Positions 1-12,900 are shown, counted from the first letter of the stretch. The stretch: DNA of 64,000 bases from Polyodon spathula (GCF_017654505.1 NC_054543.1:24156339-24220338), one strand, 5' to 3'. Numbers and translations: made by a program. Notes: generated by a model not told the origin, from the letters alone.

Positions 1-745
1 TACTGCACGTAGGAAATAAAAATGTACATTATAAATATCATATGGGAGATACTGAAATTGGAGAAGTAATCTATGAAAAAGACCTAGGAGTTTTTGTTGA
101 CTCAGAAATGTCTTCATCTAGACAATGTGGGGAAGCTATAAAAAAGGCTAACAAGATGCTAGGATACATTGTGAAAAGTGTTGAATTTAAATCAAGGGAA
201 GTAATGTTAAAACTGTACAATGCACTAGTAAGACCTCATCTTGAATGTTGTGTGCAATTCTGGTCACCTTGCTATAAAAAAGATATTGCTGCTCTACAAA
301 GAGTGCAAAGAAGAGCGACCAGAATTATTCCGGGCTTAAAAGGCATGTCATATGCAGACAGGCTAAAAGAATTGAATCTGTTCAGTCTTGAACAAAGAAG
401 ACTACGTGGCGACCTAATTCAAGCATTCAAAATTCTAAAAGGTATTGACAGTGTCGACCCAAGGGACTTTTTCAGCCTGAAAAAAGAAACAAGGACCAGG
501 GGTCACAAATGGAGTTTAGAAAAAGGGGCATTCAGAACAGAAAATAGGAGACACTTTTTTACACAGAGAATCGTGAGGGTCTGGAATCAACTCCCCAGTA
601 ATGTTGTTGAAGCTGACACCCTGGGATCCTTCAAGAAGCTGCTTGATGAGATTATGTGATCAATAAGCTACTAACAACCAAATGAGAAAGATGGGCCGAA
701 TGGCCTCCTCTCATTTGTAAACTTTCTTATGTTCTTATGTTCTTA
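1..745 (+). mobile_element. CR1-type LINE, 3' fragment (copy 1)
   Basis: The 3' part of a CR1-superfamily non-LTR retrotransposon, cut by the window edge. It holds the C-terminal part of ORF2 and a short 3' UTR, then ends in an 8-bp repeat tail (TTCTTATG units, about 724-745) with no poly(A). That kind of tail is the CR1 signature. The same 3' end recurs at 58.1 kb (+) and, inverted, at 39.73 kb. Confidence 0.9.
3..659 (+). pseudogene. CR1 LINE ORF2 C-terminal region (partial)
   Basis: An open frame runs from the window edge to a TGA at 657-659; the first ATG in view, at 42, is internal. It encodes the region downstream of the reverse-transcriptase catalytic core. Recognisable CR1 motifs are VRPHLE-C-VQFWSP near residues 64-76, RVQRRATRIIPGL near 87-99, and the end motif VWNQLPSNVVEA with a closing FKKLLDEIM. 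The catalytic FADD block would lie before the window. The frame is undamaged here, so this copy is young or the damage lies upstream. Family assignment is firm; activity cannot be judged from this fragment. Confidence 0.88.
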
Positions 746-3700
746 ATTCAAAGTGGAAAAATCAGTGTGGCCTGGTGTCAGTCTAGAGCATGTAAAACTC
801 CCAAAACCAATGGAAATATGCACAAAGACATAGGGAAATCTAGCACCTTAAATGTTTCTATCAAACATTAGTATTTGAGGGACTAAATGTAAATGTGATG
901 ACAACGTCACAAGGGCCTCAGTAGGGTTAATTGAGCAAGTGGGCAGTGTCAACCAAACTAGCACAAACAAAAGTAATACCTATATAACGTCTTGTGAAAA
1001 GAAAGGTTATATTATTGTTCAAGGATTTTGAATAATTGATCCATTTAACCTGTTTGGTCCCCTTTCCTGTCATCAGACTTCCCTACATGCGTGAGTATTG
1101 GTCATATGGAACAGGCCACCCAAGTGAATTTCCCTTGTCTCAATGGACAAATAAAAACATTGCAGGGCACCATCTACTGTGCTGGACAGAAGTGCTGATG
1201 AAAACCAATAACTCTGTTTTTAAACAGAGCTTCTTTCTTTTCTGCCTAAGTTGTTCCAGTTTTTCCAAAGACATTAGCTGATGTTTTCTATTTCTGTAAT
1301 TCAGTTGGCCTGTTGAAACAAACTTGAGAACATGTTGGGAATGTACAAATGTAACATTGTTGCAGTAAAAGAAAATCAGGACACATATATTTGGTCAAAC
1401 ATTTTGGTCCAAATTAAGTTATTATTTTCTACTTTTTAAAAATCTTACTAGCTTCTTGTGAAAAGATTTTTGAATGTTTGGAAATGTACACTTTGGGTGA
1501 GCAATTGTATTATCGGCCTCACTGTAATTGTACCATAGTGATTGTGAGTTAGTAAATATAAACCCACCTTAGTTCAGAAATTATTGAAGAGGGACATTTT
1601 TAATGGAATAATAGTTAGTAATCCTGGGAAATAATTATCAAAGTAGAAACAGCAACAAACAATAATAGACACACTATAGGTATTAAATACTATGAATATA
1701 CACATGAAATAAAATATGCCTGTAATGGTACTTCTTTAGAAACACACAGGGGTAGGGATGCCATACAATAATTATCTCAATGTCTCCCTATGTTGCCTCA
1801 AAACCTTATTTTTATTCTCATTTGTATTAAACAGTTCAGCAAAAATGTTTTGCTATTATTTAGATTATGTTCCCTAGGGATGGACGCTGATCTGTTTATA
1901 AATTAAATAAACATTGGCACACACACAAACACGGCCTTCCATTTGCTCTAGTGTGTAATGAGGACACAGATTAAGATGTGATCTGAGGTCCTCAGATACA
2001 GTCTCTTCCATGTACACTCCTCAGGATAAACGAGTAAGTCAACCCAATGAAGTGTTAACATTGAAAAGTCCTATCACAATATTATGAGTCAGTCTCTCCT
2101 CTCCTGCATTGTTTATGTTTGCTTCTGGCAGTGTGGAATCAAAATGCATTACCCTGAACTCTGGAGAGCGGATGCCATCCATTACCAAGACAAACACAAG
2201 AATCTGATTTCTTGTTAAATATGGGGAGTAATCAGAACGGTGCGATATACATAAGAAAAAAGGCACGACCATTACCATTACCAGATGCGATCCAAGTCAT
2301 TATTTTATTACTATAACATCTCAAAAAGCTCTGCAAATGTCTGTGATATTTTCTGAGCACTGGATGCAGAAGCAGCTATCTCCTTTGTTTATGTCTGTGT
2401 TATCTATGTGATGCATGGGGCTATCAGACACAGCCTTTTCTTTTCTCAGCTTCATTCGGCTCCTATCATTCATTGAAAGGTTTTATCTACTTTTTCCAGA
2501 GAAAAAATGACTAGAAACATGTGCTTTACATCTTTTTAATGATGTCGGACAGGAAAGGGAAAATTGTAATGTCAGAACCGGTCCGACATACCATTGCAAA
2601 GGGTTAAGTATTGGTGGAAAAAATGCACAATCTGCAATTCAATGCTGTACCTCAAGATATCTGTATATACAAAAAAAAAACCCTTTAAAAATCCTTTCCT
2701 ATATACATTTTCTGCATTTTAAAGATAAAGCGTAGCACCTATCACAGGCTACCAGCTTCCTTATTTCCTAATCATAACCTCTTAACAAAAAATACATTAT
2801 TTTTCAAACCGATCTATACGGATTTATTGGCATGTACATTTAAAGGAAGTGGTGGATTCATGCCAGCATCCACCTAAAGTGTCTGCTGACAAGTGTCTAA
2901 TCTGTAGTTTGTAGTAAAGGAATGTACAATTCATTAAATGGTGAAAGTAATATTGAGATGATTCATTAATTTACTGCTAATTACTTTACTTAAAACTGGC
3001 ATCTCATGACTGAAGGACTAAATTACAGGTAAGTAGACAAGTCATGAAAAAATGCAGGCCCTAGTTATAAGTGGAGTCCATCTGACATTTGAGTCATTTA
3101 AAAGCCAGTGCCATCCTTGGGGAGTTACTTCATTTTCACATTAATAGTGAATTGTTAACTTTGCCTGAGATCTCTGTTGGGGATGTGGCATGTGGATCGT
3201 TGACTTGCATTGATTTTGACATATTGGCATACTAATGGTTGTTCATGTCTGTATATTGTCTGCAGTTTTGACAGGTAGAGGTTAAAAGTTAAACTGTGAG
3301 GCATTCATCTCTGGGTTACAAATAGGCATTAACCCTACTTGACTGTAAGGTGTTGAAATGAACTTTCACGTGGCATTAATTTAATCATTCATTTCATTTA
3401 AAAGGTAAGTAGCTTCTTATTTTTTCTACCCCCTTTTTATGATCTTTGCAATTATTTTTAGTGGCTGTAAGTGCAATTACTCAGATTCTTAGTTTTTTTA
3501 ATTTTTGATGAGTCTGTGTTGAAGGTGCTTTCACTTGAGTTCAGGAGCAGATCTTCAGTTCTAGTTGCCTTATGTATTTATTTATATATGCACACACATA
3601 CACACACGTATAACACATGCTTGATCAACCAAAGTGATTAACTGTAAGAGCCACCACCATCTATCTAGTCATCAACCACTTTGAAAACAAGTTTGTTTTA

Positions 3701-5440
3701 CTTGCAATGCACTGCTGTGCACTAGATAGCACTGGAGTCTGCTAATAAAAACTCAATTTATCAATAACTATTAACTTTGTGGGAAGAACTTTGGCACTGT
3801 GCGGTGAATCAGTTATTTCAGGTTATTGCGATGACACATCTGTCACTCACAGGGGCCCTGCATGTCTAATTTCATTGTGTGGGTGTTAGCAGAACTCCTA
3901 TTGATAATCACAGCCCTACATTAGCTTATAACCCCCTGTCACATTGGGGCAGTTGTTGGAAATTATTTGAAAGATTTTCTGCTTCCACATTGTTTGCTTT
4001 GTTGATGCCACAATAGATTTCAGATACATAAGAAGGTTTGGTATGGCTGACAACCCTAATTCTGATGACCAATTCTATAAAGTCTGACAAGCAGTGGCAT
4101 CACCACAATAAAACACAGTTTTATAATACTGCTCTATTTAGACCACATAGTCAGTTGAAATTTAGCTTATGACTGACTTTAAGAAATTGTGAAGATTTAC
4201 ATCTGTTCCATTGCACACAAATGATTGTATTCCACACAAAAATGTTATTATTACATTTGGTTTCATCGGTATGGTGAAACAGCACCTACTATATATTTAA
4301 AGTGCATACCAAAAGCAAGGTAAAACTGTAAAAATACTGTGGTAAAACTTATGAGGGTAATTCTAAGGATAAGTATTGCAACTCTGTAGACTGCCCTCCA
4401 CAAATTCATCTTAAATAGTATAAATCTACATTACAGTATATTTGATTAGGATTGGAAAACTTTGAATGTACATTTTATAAGAGGAGAGAGGTTATTACAT
4501 AAAAATGTACATGGTATTTCTCGTTGTGTGGGGTTCTGTTTAGATCTGCAACACAACCTTTCAATAACAAGAACAGCAAGCAGCTCAAACTGCACAGACT
4601 GCTTACTGTAGAAGCCCCTTGATTTGTTTCAATTCACGAAAGAGTTTATATCCAGCTAAACCAAATATAACATTGACAAGTTAAGAAGAAAAATAAAAAT
4701 ACAGTTTATTCTTTCTTTCACAGTATGAATCTAGCAAACCTCTATGCTAGGGCAAAACACGCTTGCCCCTGATTTTGATGAAAAATCTTGGCACAAATGT
4801 GAGCAGACTATTATTTAAGAAGAGGATAAATGTTCATAAACATTTTAAGAAAATCAATTAATTGGTTTTGAAGCAGTTTAGTGATTATATGAAGCTGTGT
4901 TGATTTTAAAAACCATGGTTGGTCTCCCCTATTTTGTTTTGGGGAACAGGCCTTTCTTCTACCCACTGGGAAGGTTACGACCCTTCCTGATGTTTTTTTT
5001 AGGTAATTCCCAGGTGAATTGTACCTGTAATCTTGTTACTGCTTGTTCCAAGTGGTCTGTCTGCATTCTAAACTGTTGAGCTATACTGGACTGTACAGCT
5101 GCCAATGTTCTTTTTTCTGAAAATAATTGTCAAACTGTCCTAGTTGAGGTCACAGGTAACTTTCCATGATATATACTGTTATACAAACATTGTGTTGAAT
5201 GATTTTTGTATGTATTCAACACACAATGCTTATTTATTACTGGATTTTGTTGTTTTTTCTTTCTTTTTTTTATCAGGCATTGAAATACCAGCTGCTCTCT
5301 CTGTACTAAACAGTTAAACAGAAGCACCTGCACAAAAACACACACCAAAGACTTTTCCTATCTAGAAAGCTTGACAGATCGATCAATCAATACAAGTTTA
5401 TACAGTTAAAAGCATAGATAATCATGAAAAATCTGGTTTC
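746..5440. other. No gene recognised; AT-rich unique-looking DNA
   Basis: Only short chance ORFs with no family resemblance. It contains a possible piggyBac end near 2.6 kb (listed separately), short CA-rich runs near 1.92 kb and 3.59 kb, and nothing else I can name. It may be intron or intergenic host DNA. Confidence 0.5.
2534..2607. mobile_element. Possible piggyBac terminus (single end)
   Basis: The sequence reads inward from a TTAA at 2604-2607 with the outer motif GCAAAGGG next to it, which is the CCCTTTG-type piggyBac end in reverse. About 20-70 bp inside, GTCGGAC (near 2542) and GTCCGAC (2581-2587) form an inverted pair, a common subterminal arrangement. I could not find the other end, so this may be a lone fragment or coincidence. 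Confidence 0.35.
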
Positions 5441-5470
5441 AAGCAGGTGTACTCAAACTTTTGACTGGTA

Positions 5471-5473
<3 letters not shown>
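5441..5473. mobile_element. Tc1-type terminal inverted repeat remnant
   Basis: The stretch GGTGTACTCAAACTTTTGAC followed by TGGTACTGTA resembles the outer end of a common fish Tc1 subfamily, whose ends carry a CAGTACCAGTCAAAAG-type motif. It sits directly against an (AT)n tract that starts in the terminal TA, so the tract may have expanded from the TA target site. No transposase is attached. Confidence 0.5.

Positions 5474-5544
<71 letters not shown>
5474..5544. repeat. (AT)n microsatellite, about 71 bp
   Basis: Pure alternating TA for about 35 units. It lies immediately beyond a Tc1-like terminal sequence. The Tyr-Ile repeat ORF across it is an artefact. Confidence 0.95.
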
Positions 5545-5546
<2 letters not shown>

Positions 5547-8500
5547 TTTCAGTTGTTCAGATATTTGTAGTGTACTCAATAAAACAAAAAAAATTACATC
5601 AGACTGTTTCTCCTTTCATTATACTATTTACAGTGTTTTGAATACAGTAGTCAGAAAGACTGCTGCGGGGCTTCTAGGTATGAGCATATCTCCGGTCCTT
5701 CTAGTGTTAATAATGGTTTTTAACCGCCTACTCGCTTTTGTTTTGATTACTGTAGTGGTGATTGGGGGACATTTTGAATGTCTGTTTATTGTGGGGAGTT
5801 TATACCGTCCATCGCTTACTGCGGGTGAATCACATAAACATAAACACGCCCGTTCAAAGCGATGGCGACTGTAGCATGGCCATTGGCAAAATGACAGGGC
5901 GAATCACACTGTTCCAAATTAGATTGGATTTCAAAGCTGATGCAGAGCTTTACATAATGTAAGAGCAATTCTTCAATGTCAGCTGTTTTATTCAGGAAAA
6001 CAGACAGGACAAAGATCTTCTAAATAACCTCATTTAGAAGCGTGTTGGTTATTCAGGCCTCCTCATCAATCACTACCCTTTCTCTCTCAAGATATATGTT
6101 TTCATTTTAACTATTAGTTGTAAAGGACAAGGGTCTATCTTTCACCTCTAATGGAATTATCAGAGGATACATTTGCAGAAATTGACTTTTGTCTATTGTC
6201 ACTTATTTTTTCCATGCCTATAGAATCCTACATAGGCCCATGTGTGCAATTTTTTTACTATTTTTCATCCATTTTGCATGGGAGTACCATCTTTAAACAA
6301 CTTCATTGCTGAATATGTTGTTCAGCATTATGAGATGGGATACATATTCAAAGATGATATTGTTTACACAAAGCAGGAAATATTAACTTAAAAAGAGCGG
6401 AATTGCACAAGTGTGCTTACCTAGGATTCAAAGCACATAGAACAAATAAAAATGTGGCCATAGACAATTTCATTTCTTAAAATATACCCCCTATGGTAGT
6501 TCCAAGGTGAAACAACTTTCATAGTAAACATTTCATTTGTTCACTTCTAGGGAAAATTCCTATTGTATAAACCCTTGTGCTTTTTAAAACAGAAATGTAA
6601 AATGGAAGTCTGATGCGAAATGTATTGTGTGACAGGAGCTTGGCTGCCAATTGCATTACATTGGCATTGAAAAGGTCTGAAAAGGTCACTAGAATCTCCC
6701 TGTGAATTTTCCTTTAAAGTATGTCATGTTTTTAAAAAATGTCCCTAGAAATCTAAATAAATCTTCAGACCTAAAGGCACAGTTTTTCTTATACTGTATT
6801 CCTATTGCTAGTATTTCTAGTCACTACATTATTAACAGTATTTAAAACATGTATATGGCTTTCCTTACTATTTGTATCGATTAATTATACAATTCAACCA
6901 AAACTGCAGATTTGTAGAACTCAATAATTAAAAGAAAAAAACAACAAAAAAAAAAAAAACATTTAACATACATAAAGCACCCAATTCTTTCCAGATCACC
7001 GTTATATGACCAAAAATAATTTCATTGTTTTATAATTGTTTTATTTTCAGTAGATGTAAAAACTATTTTGAAATAATTTTATTTTAATTTGAATTGGATA
7101 CAATGCAGCATTCGTAAGACATTCATAAAGGCTACAGAACACTATACTATGTGTAGAATCCTTCATAAAAACAAAACGATTGGTATATAAGTAAATAAAC
7201 AATTCAGATATTTATTTAAGGGCTAATAAGTAGACTGAAGTGGTTTAACTTGTTCAATTAAAAAACAAGGAAACTGTTAAAAATAAGAAGATATTCTGGG
7301 TTATTGTTTCTTGCGAATAAATGTAAAACAGTCCAGCATGAAATGCAAGAAGCCATTATTTAAACCTACACTTACATATTTCATCTGAAAAATGTGTCTT
7401 TTTGTAAAGGTCACTGAGTGGGGAGCTAGCAATGTGGTTGACACTCATTGCTGAGTACACTCAGATGATGAGTCCCTGGGGAGACTGTTACACATGAAGC
7501 ACACAATCAGCAGGTCACTGGAGACACCCTGACCTTTGCTGTCACTGGAATCACTGTCAATCAATAAACCTGCTCTGAATACGTACCTCAAACAGAAAAA
7601 AGAGAAAAGTAGTCTCTACAAATACAGTCTTGTCTATGTTCCTATGAACCTAGGGTATATAATTTATTTTATTTTTGTTATATAATGAAAGATAGGTGGA
7701 CAGCCAGTTTATCTCATTACAATTTTAAATGCATAAACTAGACACAGAAAATAAGCAAAAAAATTGATCTTCAAACTGTACCAGCAGATGTCTAAAATGT
7801 CAAGTTCCCACTGCTAACCAAGGCTTTAAAATCCATTTTGTATTTAATGTGTTTTGACTCTTTGCTTTTTATCCTTATAGTGGGATATGGAATATTCCAA
7901 ATACAAATAGAAATAACAAGGTATGTTGTTTCCTGGTACTTCCTGTGCTATCTGTTGATTTATGTCCAATGGTCTAGCTGCAAAAAGACCAACTGAGCTC
8001 GCGAAATGAAGTCAATACCATGAAGCAACTATTTTTTTTTTCCTTCAGTGATGTTAATTGAAAACAAAGTGAACTAAAGTTAAGTAAAACAAGCAAAGAA
8101 CCAAAGGATTTTCACCACAATGAAAAGTGGATCAGTATGTTTATTAAGGTAATCAATCAATCAATCAAACTTACAGACCTACATCACTAAGCATAATAAG
8201 AACATGGTTAGCACTGCTTTGAGGGGTAGTGTTTTTCCTTGGAAAAAAGATGAAGAGTAGGAGTATGCCGAGTAATGGACATAATAAAGTATCCATAACA
8301 AGTATTCAGATAATTTTGAGACTGAGTAACAGATTTTTAGGGGACTTCTGGTTTTAATCCCGCCTACTTTCAGTGTTAAAAAACACAGTAAGATTTGAAA
8401 ACGGTCAAACGCTAATGTATTAAGTAAATTAAAAGATCAAAATCTGGGTCCACACTTAAGTGATTCAATACTGTTGGTGAAATGTGTTGGGAGAAATATC

Positions 8501-9563
8501 TGTCAACTTTATGCATCCACACGAATCCAAAATTGCCCACTTGTGACAGCATATATTTGGACTAATAGTGGTTGCTGCAGCGCTGCCAATGGGTCCCCAG
8601 CCAAGACTTGGAATGACTGGGATTCAAACCCCATTCAGATGAATCGTCCTGCACTACAAACAGCTTTGTCCATGTATGTCACTGGGACCTTGAGAAATAT
8701 AAAATATTTATCATGCTAGGAATAACTAATGCAAAAGGTTATGCTGGTTGCAAATACACTGTATAGGTTGTAGTACATATGCCCAATTGTGGTTCATAAG
8801 GAAAACCTCCAGTCAACGAGTCAGGGAACAAGGAAATGGTTGGCAACCACTGTGTTAAATGAATCTCAATAATCATTGTTTCATATTTACCACAAAATCA
8901 GACTCTGCCCCTTAATTAGACATAAGCAAAGTACTGTCCCTCACAGTCGATTTATCAATTCAATCTGCAATCAGAAATCATCTCAGTGGAATTGTAGTTC
9001 CATAATCTCTTCTTCAATATTTTATTATTTCAGATAAATGGTGCCAGTCTAATGACAGCTCGGAAGAGTTAAAACCAAATGGATTTAAGCCAGCATTAGA
9101 GTTTATATGCATTAGACAACATTAACCCTATACCGCATACTAGGAATGACTATAAATTGTTCATGTAACCAACAACTTTCTATTTTTGTACTTGTAGTTT
9201 AATAACCATAAATCACAAATTAAAACCCAATATGTCAACAGAAAGGTATTGAGTAGACCTTACCAATGATCTGTTTTGTTGTAGGGTGTTTTATAGATTT
9301 TGTTTTATAAGCAATGCCTCCAAAAAAAATGGAAATATGAGTACATGGGATATGTGAAATTGTATGAGGATTTCAAATATTTAATCAGAAATAAAATTGC
9401 TTGTACAGTTGCAGAGCTACATAAGGTTTTGCAAAACAAATGCATAAAAGAGCCAAAATGGCACATGTAGAACTGAAAGTAAAACTGAATAAACCTGGAA
9501 ATATAATACAATCCCATTTGTGTAAAGTTAATTATTTATGTGTAGAGGTCTCAATATGTATGT
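5545..9563. other. No gene recognised
   Basis: AT-rich DNA with short chance ORFs only. Near 5698-5711 the sequence CTTCTAGTG-TTAA could be one end of a CACTAGAAG-type piggyBac element, but no partner was found. An A-rich run lies near 6,935-6,960 and a short AATC repeat near 8,152-8,170. The segment 7.91-8.13 kb shares scattered similarity with 48.0-48.2 kb. Confidence 0.45.
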
Positions 9564-10245
9564 GTGGAGAAGTGGGTTATAGTGCACAGGTGCAGAGATG
9601 ATGCATTGCTCCAAACAACGACAAACACAGTACCGATAAAGTGCTGTTGTCTTTATTTATTTATTTATTTTTAAATTTAAAATCCAATGGTCATAACTGA
9701 CCAACAGAAACTATAAAGGAGTACAGGTAGTACACAATTAGGAGTACTGCTCTGTATCAATAGTGCACGGGACAGTCCCAAATGATAATACACAAATTCA
9801 CAAATAGACACACACAGACAAAACATACACGGTCACAAGTCCTCAGTGAGTGCAGTAGTGCTCGTGGTGAATATACAATTATTGTGTTTTAGTGCAGTGA
9901 TGTATGTGCTGGCCTCTGGCAACAGCTCCGGAACGTGTTTAGCCATCTAATAAATAACAAGCAACATTTAGACAATACAACAATATGGGTCCTTAACATT
10001 AACCAAAACGAAGGAACAGATTATGTTGCTTCGACCCCTATTTCTACCTTGGTAAATGAGTGCAGCCGCTCCTCCAATCCACAGCTGCCACATCATTTCC
10101 CTTCAGGGTCGATGAGTTAATGTACCAAATCTCCGTCCCTTTTCTAAATGACCGACTTCCTTTTAACCCTAGGAACGAAGTGTCAGGCCAAGCAGTCCAT
10201 GGTACTCTGTTCCCATTACTTAGCGCTGTAGTGAAAGAATTAAGC
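9564..10245 (-). mobile_element. LTR-like sequence, minus orientation
   Basis: Read on the minus strand, this has an LTR layout. A GC-mixed first half is followed by AATAAATAAATAAAG (the polyadenylation signal region, near 9,655-9,670) and about 100 bp of R/U5-like sequence ending in CTCCACA. It resembles, in order, the two pieces at 15.25-15.52 kb and 20.74-20.85 kb: shared blocks are GGCCAGCAC, a GAGCAC/CACTCA stretch, AATAAAGA, then CTGTGTT and GCATCA. The minus-strand gypsy pol remnant at 11.0-11.8 kb lies on the expected side, so this could be its 3' LTR, but an intervening element and no clear polypurine tract leave that open. Confidence 0.45.
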
Positions 10246-10684
10246 TGACAAATGGTTGTTGATTCAAAAGCACTTTATTTACAAGAAAGATATATCTCCA
10301 ATACAATCATATAAGTACAAGATTTAAACTGACTTCGGACAAGGCCTCAGTGCAGCTCACTGCATACGTTTGTATCAGAAAGCACTGATATCCATGGAGT
10401 CAATTAGAAAGAGATAAAAAGACTGACAAAACTTTACAATGTTTAGTATTTATACCTTTGTAAACAAGTGTTAACTTCACTCCCATTTGTCTTACTTCTG
10501 TCCAATGATAGGGGTTTCCACGCTATCATTGCACACTCCCTCAATGGTGGTAAAAGGGGGGGTTGCGTACCACTTTGTACCTAGCAGGGCGCATCCATCT
10601 TGTCTTTCAGTTCTCCTCCCCCATCTCACACTATCTCTGCTAATTTCCTGCCTTTTGGTGTTTAGCTCAGACAACCATTTGTGA
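10246..10684. mobile_element. Short element or LTR with 12-bp inverted ends
   Basis: ACAAATGGTTGT at 10248-10259 is matched exactly in reverse complement by ACAACCATTTGT at 10671-10682, enclosing about 440 bp. The minus strand carries an AATAAA signal about 25 bp inside the low-coordinate end, which suits a short LTR in minus orientation. A MITE is the alternative. No protein-coding content. Confidence 0.4.
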
Positions 10685-10939
10685 CTTTAAGTTGTGTTAG
10701 GCTGTGCAAAACTGCATGTAGCTGGTTTTGCCAATGGTAAATGAAAGAACTCGAAACTTTACACAAAAATATATTGAAATTTAATATAAAAGCATATTAA
10801 AAAACGGAATTAGTAAACACATTAAAACAACTATAAAAACACAATTTAAACATAGTGATCAAAACCAACTTAACTATAAAAGACATACATACACATAATA
10901 TAAAACTTATAATTAATAACATAATTAATACCTCATGTA

Positions 10940-11790
10940 GAAAAGGTTGGGACAGAGATTTACCACCAATAATCATTGTCTTTCTGTCACATATCCCACT
11001 GCTCAGTGGAGCCGAAGGAACGTATGGTTGAATATACCTTTCCCATCACTTCCCCTCTCCCAGGAAAAATAATCTGCATTTTGGTGGTCTTTGCCCGCGT
11101 GGTGTATCATGTGGTACATGAAGAGCTGCAATGCCAGATACTACTGAGTTATCCGGGCATTGCTGTCCTTCACTGTGCTTAACCACTTGAGTTTTGTGTG
11201 GTCTGTGACAAGATCAAATACATGTCCCAGCAGGTAATATAGTACAGAGTGAGTAGCTCGTTAAATGGCCAAACACTCTTTTTCAACCATGGAGTAGTTG
11301 CACCCCCGAGGAAGCATATTTTTACTGACATAAAATATTGGATGTTTACTCCATCAAACTTTTGGGACAAGACCACACCCAAACCCACATCCGATGTGTT
11401 AGTGTGGAGGATGAATCTCTTGATGAAATCTGGTGTGATGAGAGTGGGGCCTGGCAGAGTCTTTGCTTAACAATGTCAAACGCCCCCTGACACTCTACTG
11501 ACCATTTAATTAAATTTGGTGCACTCTTTTTGGTGAGGTCGACTAAAGGGTTAACCACTGTGGCATACTCGGGGATAAAGAGGTGGTAATAAAATCCCAG
11601 TACCTGAGTCTTGGTTTTGGGGATCGGCATGTCTACCAAAGCCTGGATTTTGTTGACAACGGGTTTCATCCTTCCATTCGCCATTAAGAATCCCAAAAAT
11701 TGAGTTTCTGATTTGGCAAATGTGCATTTTCCCAAGTTAGCTGTCAGCCGGGCTACATTTAGACTCTGAAGGACACTTCATAACACCTCT
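10940..11790 (-). pseudogene. Ty3/gypsy retrotransposon pol remnant (RT end and RNase H)
   Basis: Minus-strand reading gives the end of a Ty3/gypsy reverse transcriptase and its RNase H. Seen in order: the FAKSETQFLGFL block (near 11.70 kb), PIPKTKTQV (near 11.60 kb), LTKKSAPNLIKW (near 11.51 kb), the GVVLSQKFDGV region of the RNase H start (near 11.36 kb), and a HHAGKDHQNAD-like block (near 11.08 kb). The reading switches frame several times and has stops. The normal LGLAGYYRRFIPE stretch is collapsed to a shortened version. Protease, the RT catalytic core and integrase are not visible. It is the same orientation as the LTR-like sequence at 9.56-10.25 kb. Classification is solid; it is a dead fragment. 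Confidence 0.85.
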
Positions 11791-12161
11791 ATAACAAGGA
11801 GAATAATGTTTTTTTCAGCATTACAATGTGTTAGTATACTACCCTTTAGCACTGACATACATATGTACCTTTTTAACCATTCATAACATTGTAGTTTTAT
11901 ACCTATGTAAATATCAATATATCGATACCTCCCAAAATAGACATATTGTTTTCACCACTGATGGATGTACATTTGCTGAAAGAATATGTTACACATTCAA
12001 TACTGTACAAGTCCTTTCTACCATTATTTTGCTTTCAAATCTTTTCTAATTTATCTTATATTTATCGATTACTCTCTTATCTTGTCTGTCTGTCTATTTA
12101 CCATACACAAATAGCTTTCCCTCACTTTATTCATTATTTGATCAAGTAAAAAAAGAAGTTA

Positions 12162-12396
12162 TATCTATAACAAAAACATTGTCAATGTAAAAAAACAAGT
12201 TAGAAAAATGCAACAGCCATTTAAAGAGGTGATATCAAGCACAAAAGCTCAAGTTAGGAGAAGCAATTGGGGCAACCTTGTCAAGGATCAAGCAAATAGG
12301 CACAATTGGAAAGGTGCTGGAGCCCAACATTCACACAATTGTTGCTTCTAACTTGGCTTCTTTTTTTCATCGCTCCACTTTACAATCAAATGCTCT
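12162..12396 (+). repeat. Left inverted arm of foldback element
   Basis: Pairs with 12901-13142. Long exact blocks include the AAGCAACAATTGTGTGAATG region, seen here as its complement near 12,325-12,345, and GCACAATTGGAAAGGTGCTGG at about 12,300-12,320. Confidence 0.8.
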
Positions 12397-12900
12397 TTGT
12401 ACAACTTGAAGGGGCTTGTGACCATTCCCTTATCAGCTCAAAAGTCACATCTGCAACAAAAAACATTTACAATGCACAACCAAAAGAAAAGACTCCAACA
12501 CCCCAGCCCTGGATTTGCAATGCCTGCCCTGCCCTGTCACTTCCCATACACTTGTCTTGCATTCTCAGTATCCCTTGCACTCGTTGCCGTTATTGGTCTT
12601 GTTCATCACCTTCATTGTTGGATATATATTGCTTCATGCTCTTTCACATATTCTTTTATGTATGGGCTAAATGTATGTGCCCTGATCTACTTATGCCTTA
12701 CCTGCATGTTGTCTGTGTGTCTTCCCAAAGCATACTTGTCTGTGCCTGTGATGACGCCTCTCCCATTCCCTGTCTGTCTTTCTCTCTGTAGTAGTGCTTG
12801 TAAGGATAACCAAGAACACTTCAGTCTGGTTTGAGCATTTTCCTTGGCATATATTTGTCTTAGCATCTTTATTCTGGTTAAACCCTGCTGATAAAGGAAT

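Noticed and set aside
5461..5874. 137-codon ORF with a long Tyr-Ile repeat
   Set aside because: Its N-terminal part is only the (AT)n microsatellite, and the remainder matches no family.
12306..12834. ORFs of 161 and 145 codons across the foldback element
   Set aside because: They overlap in different frames, start inside the inverted arm, and show no domain, so they are most likely chance frames.
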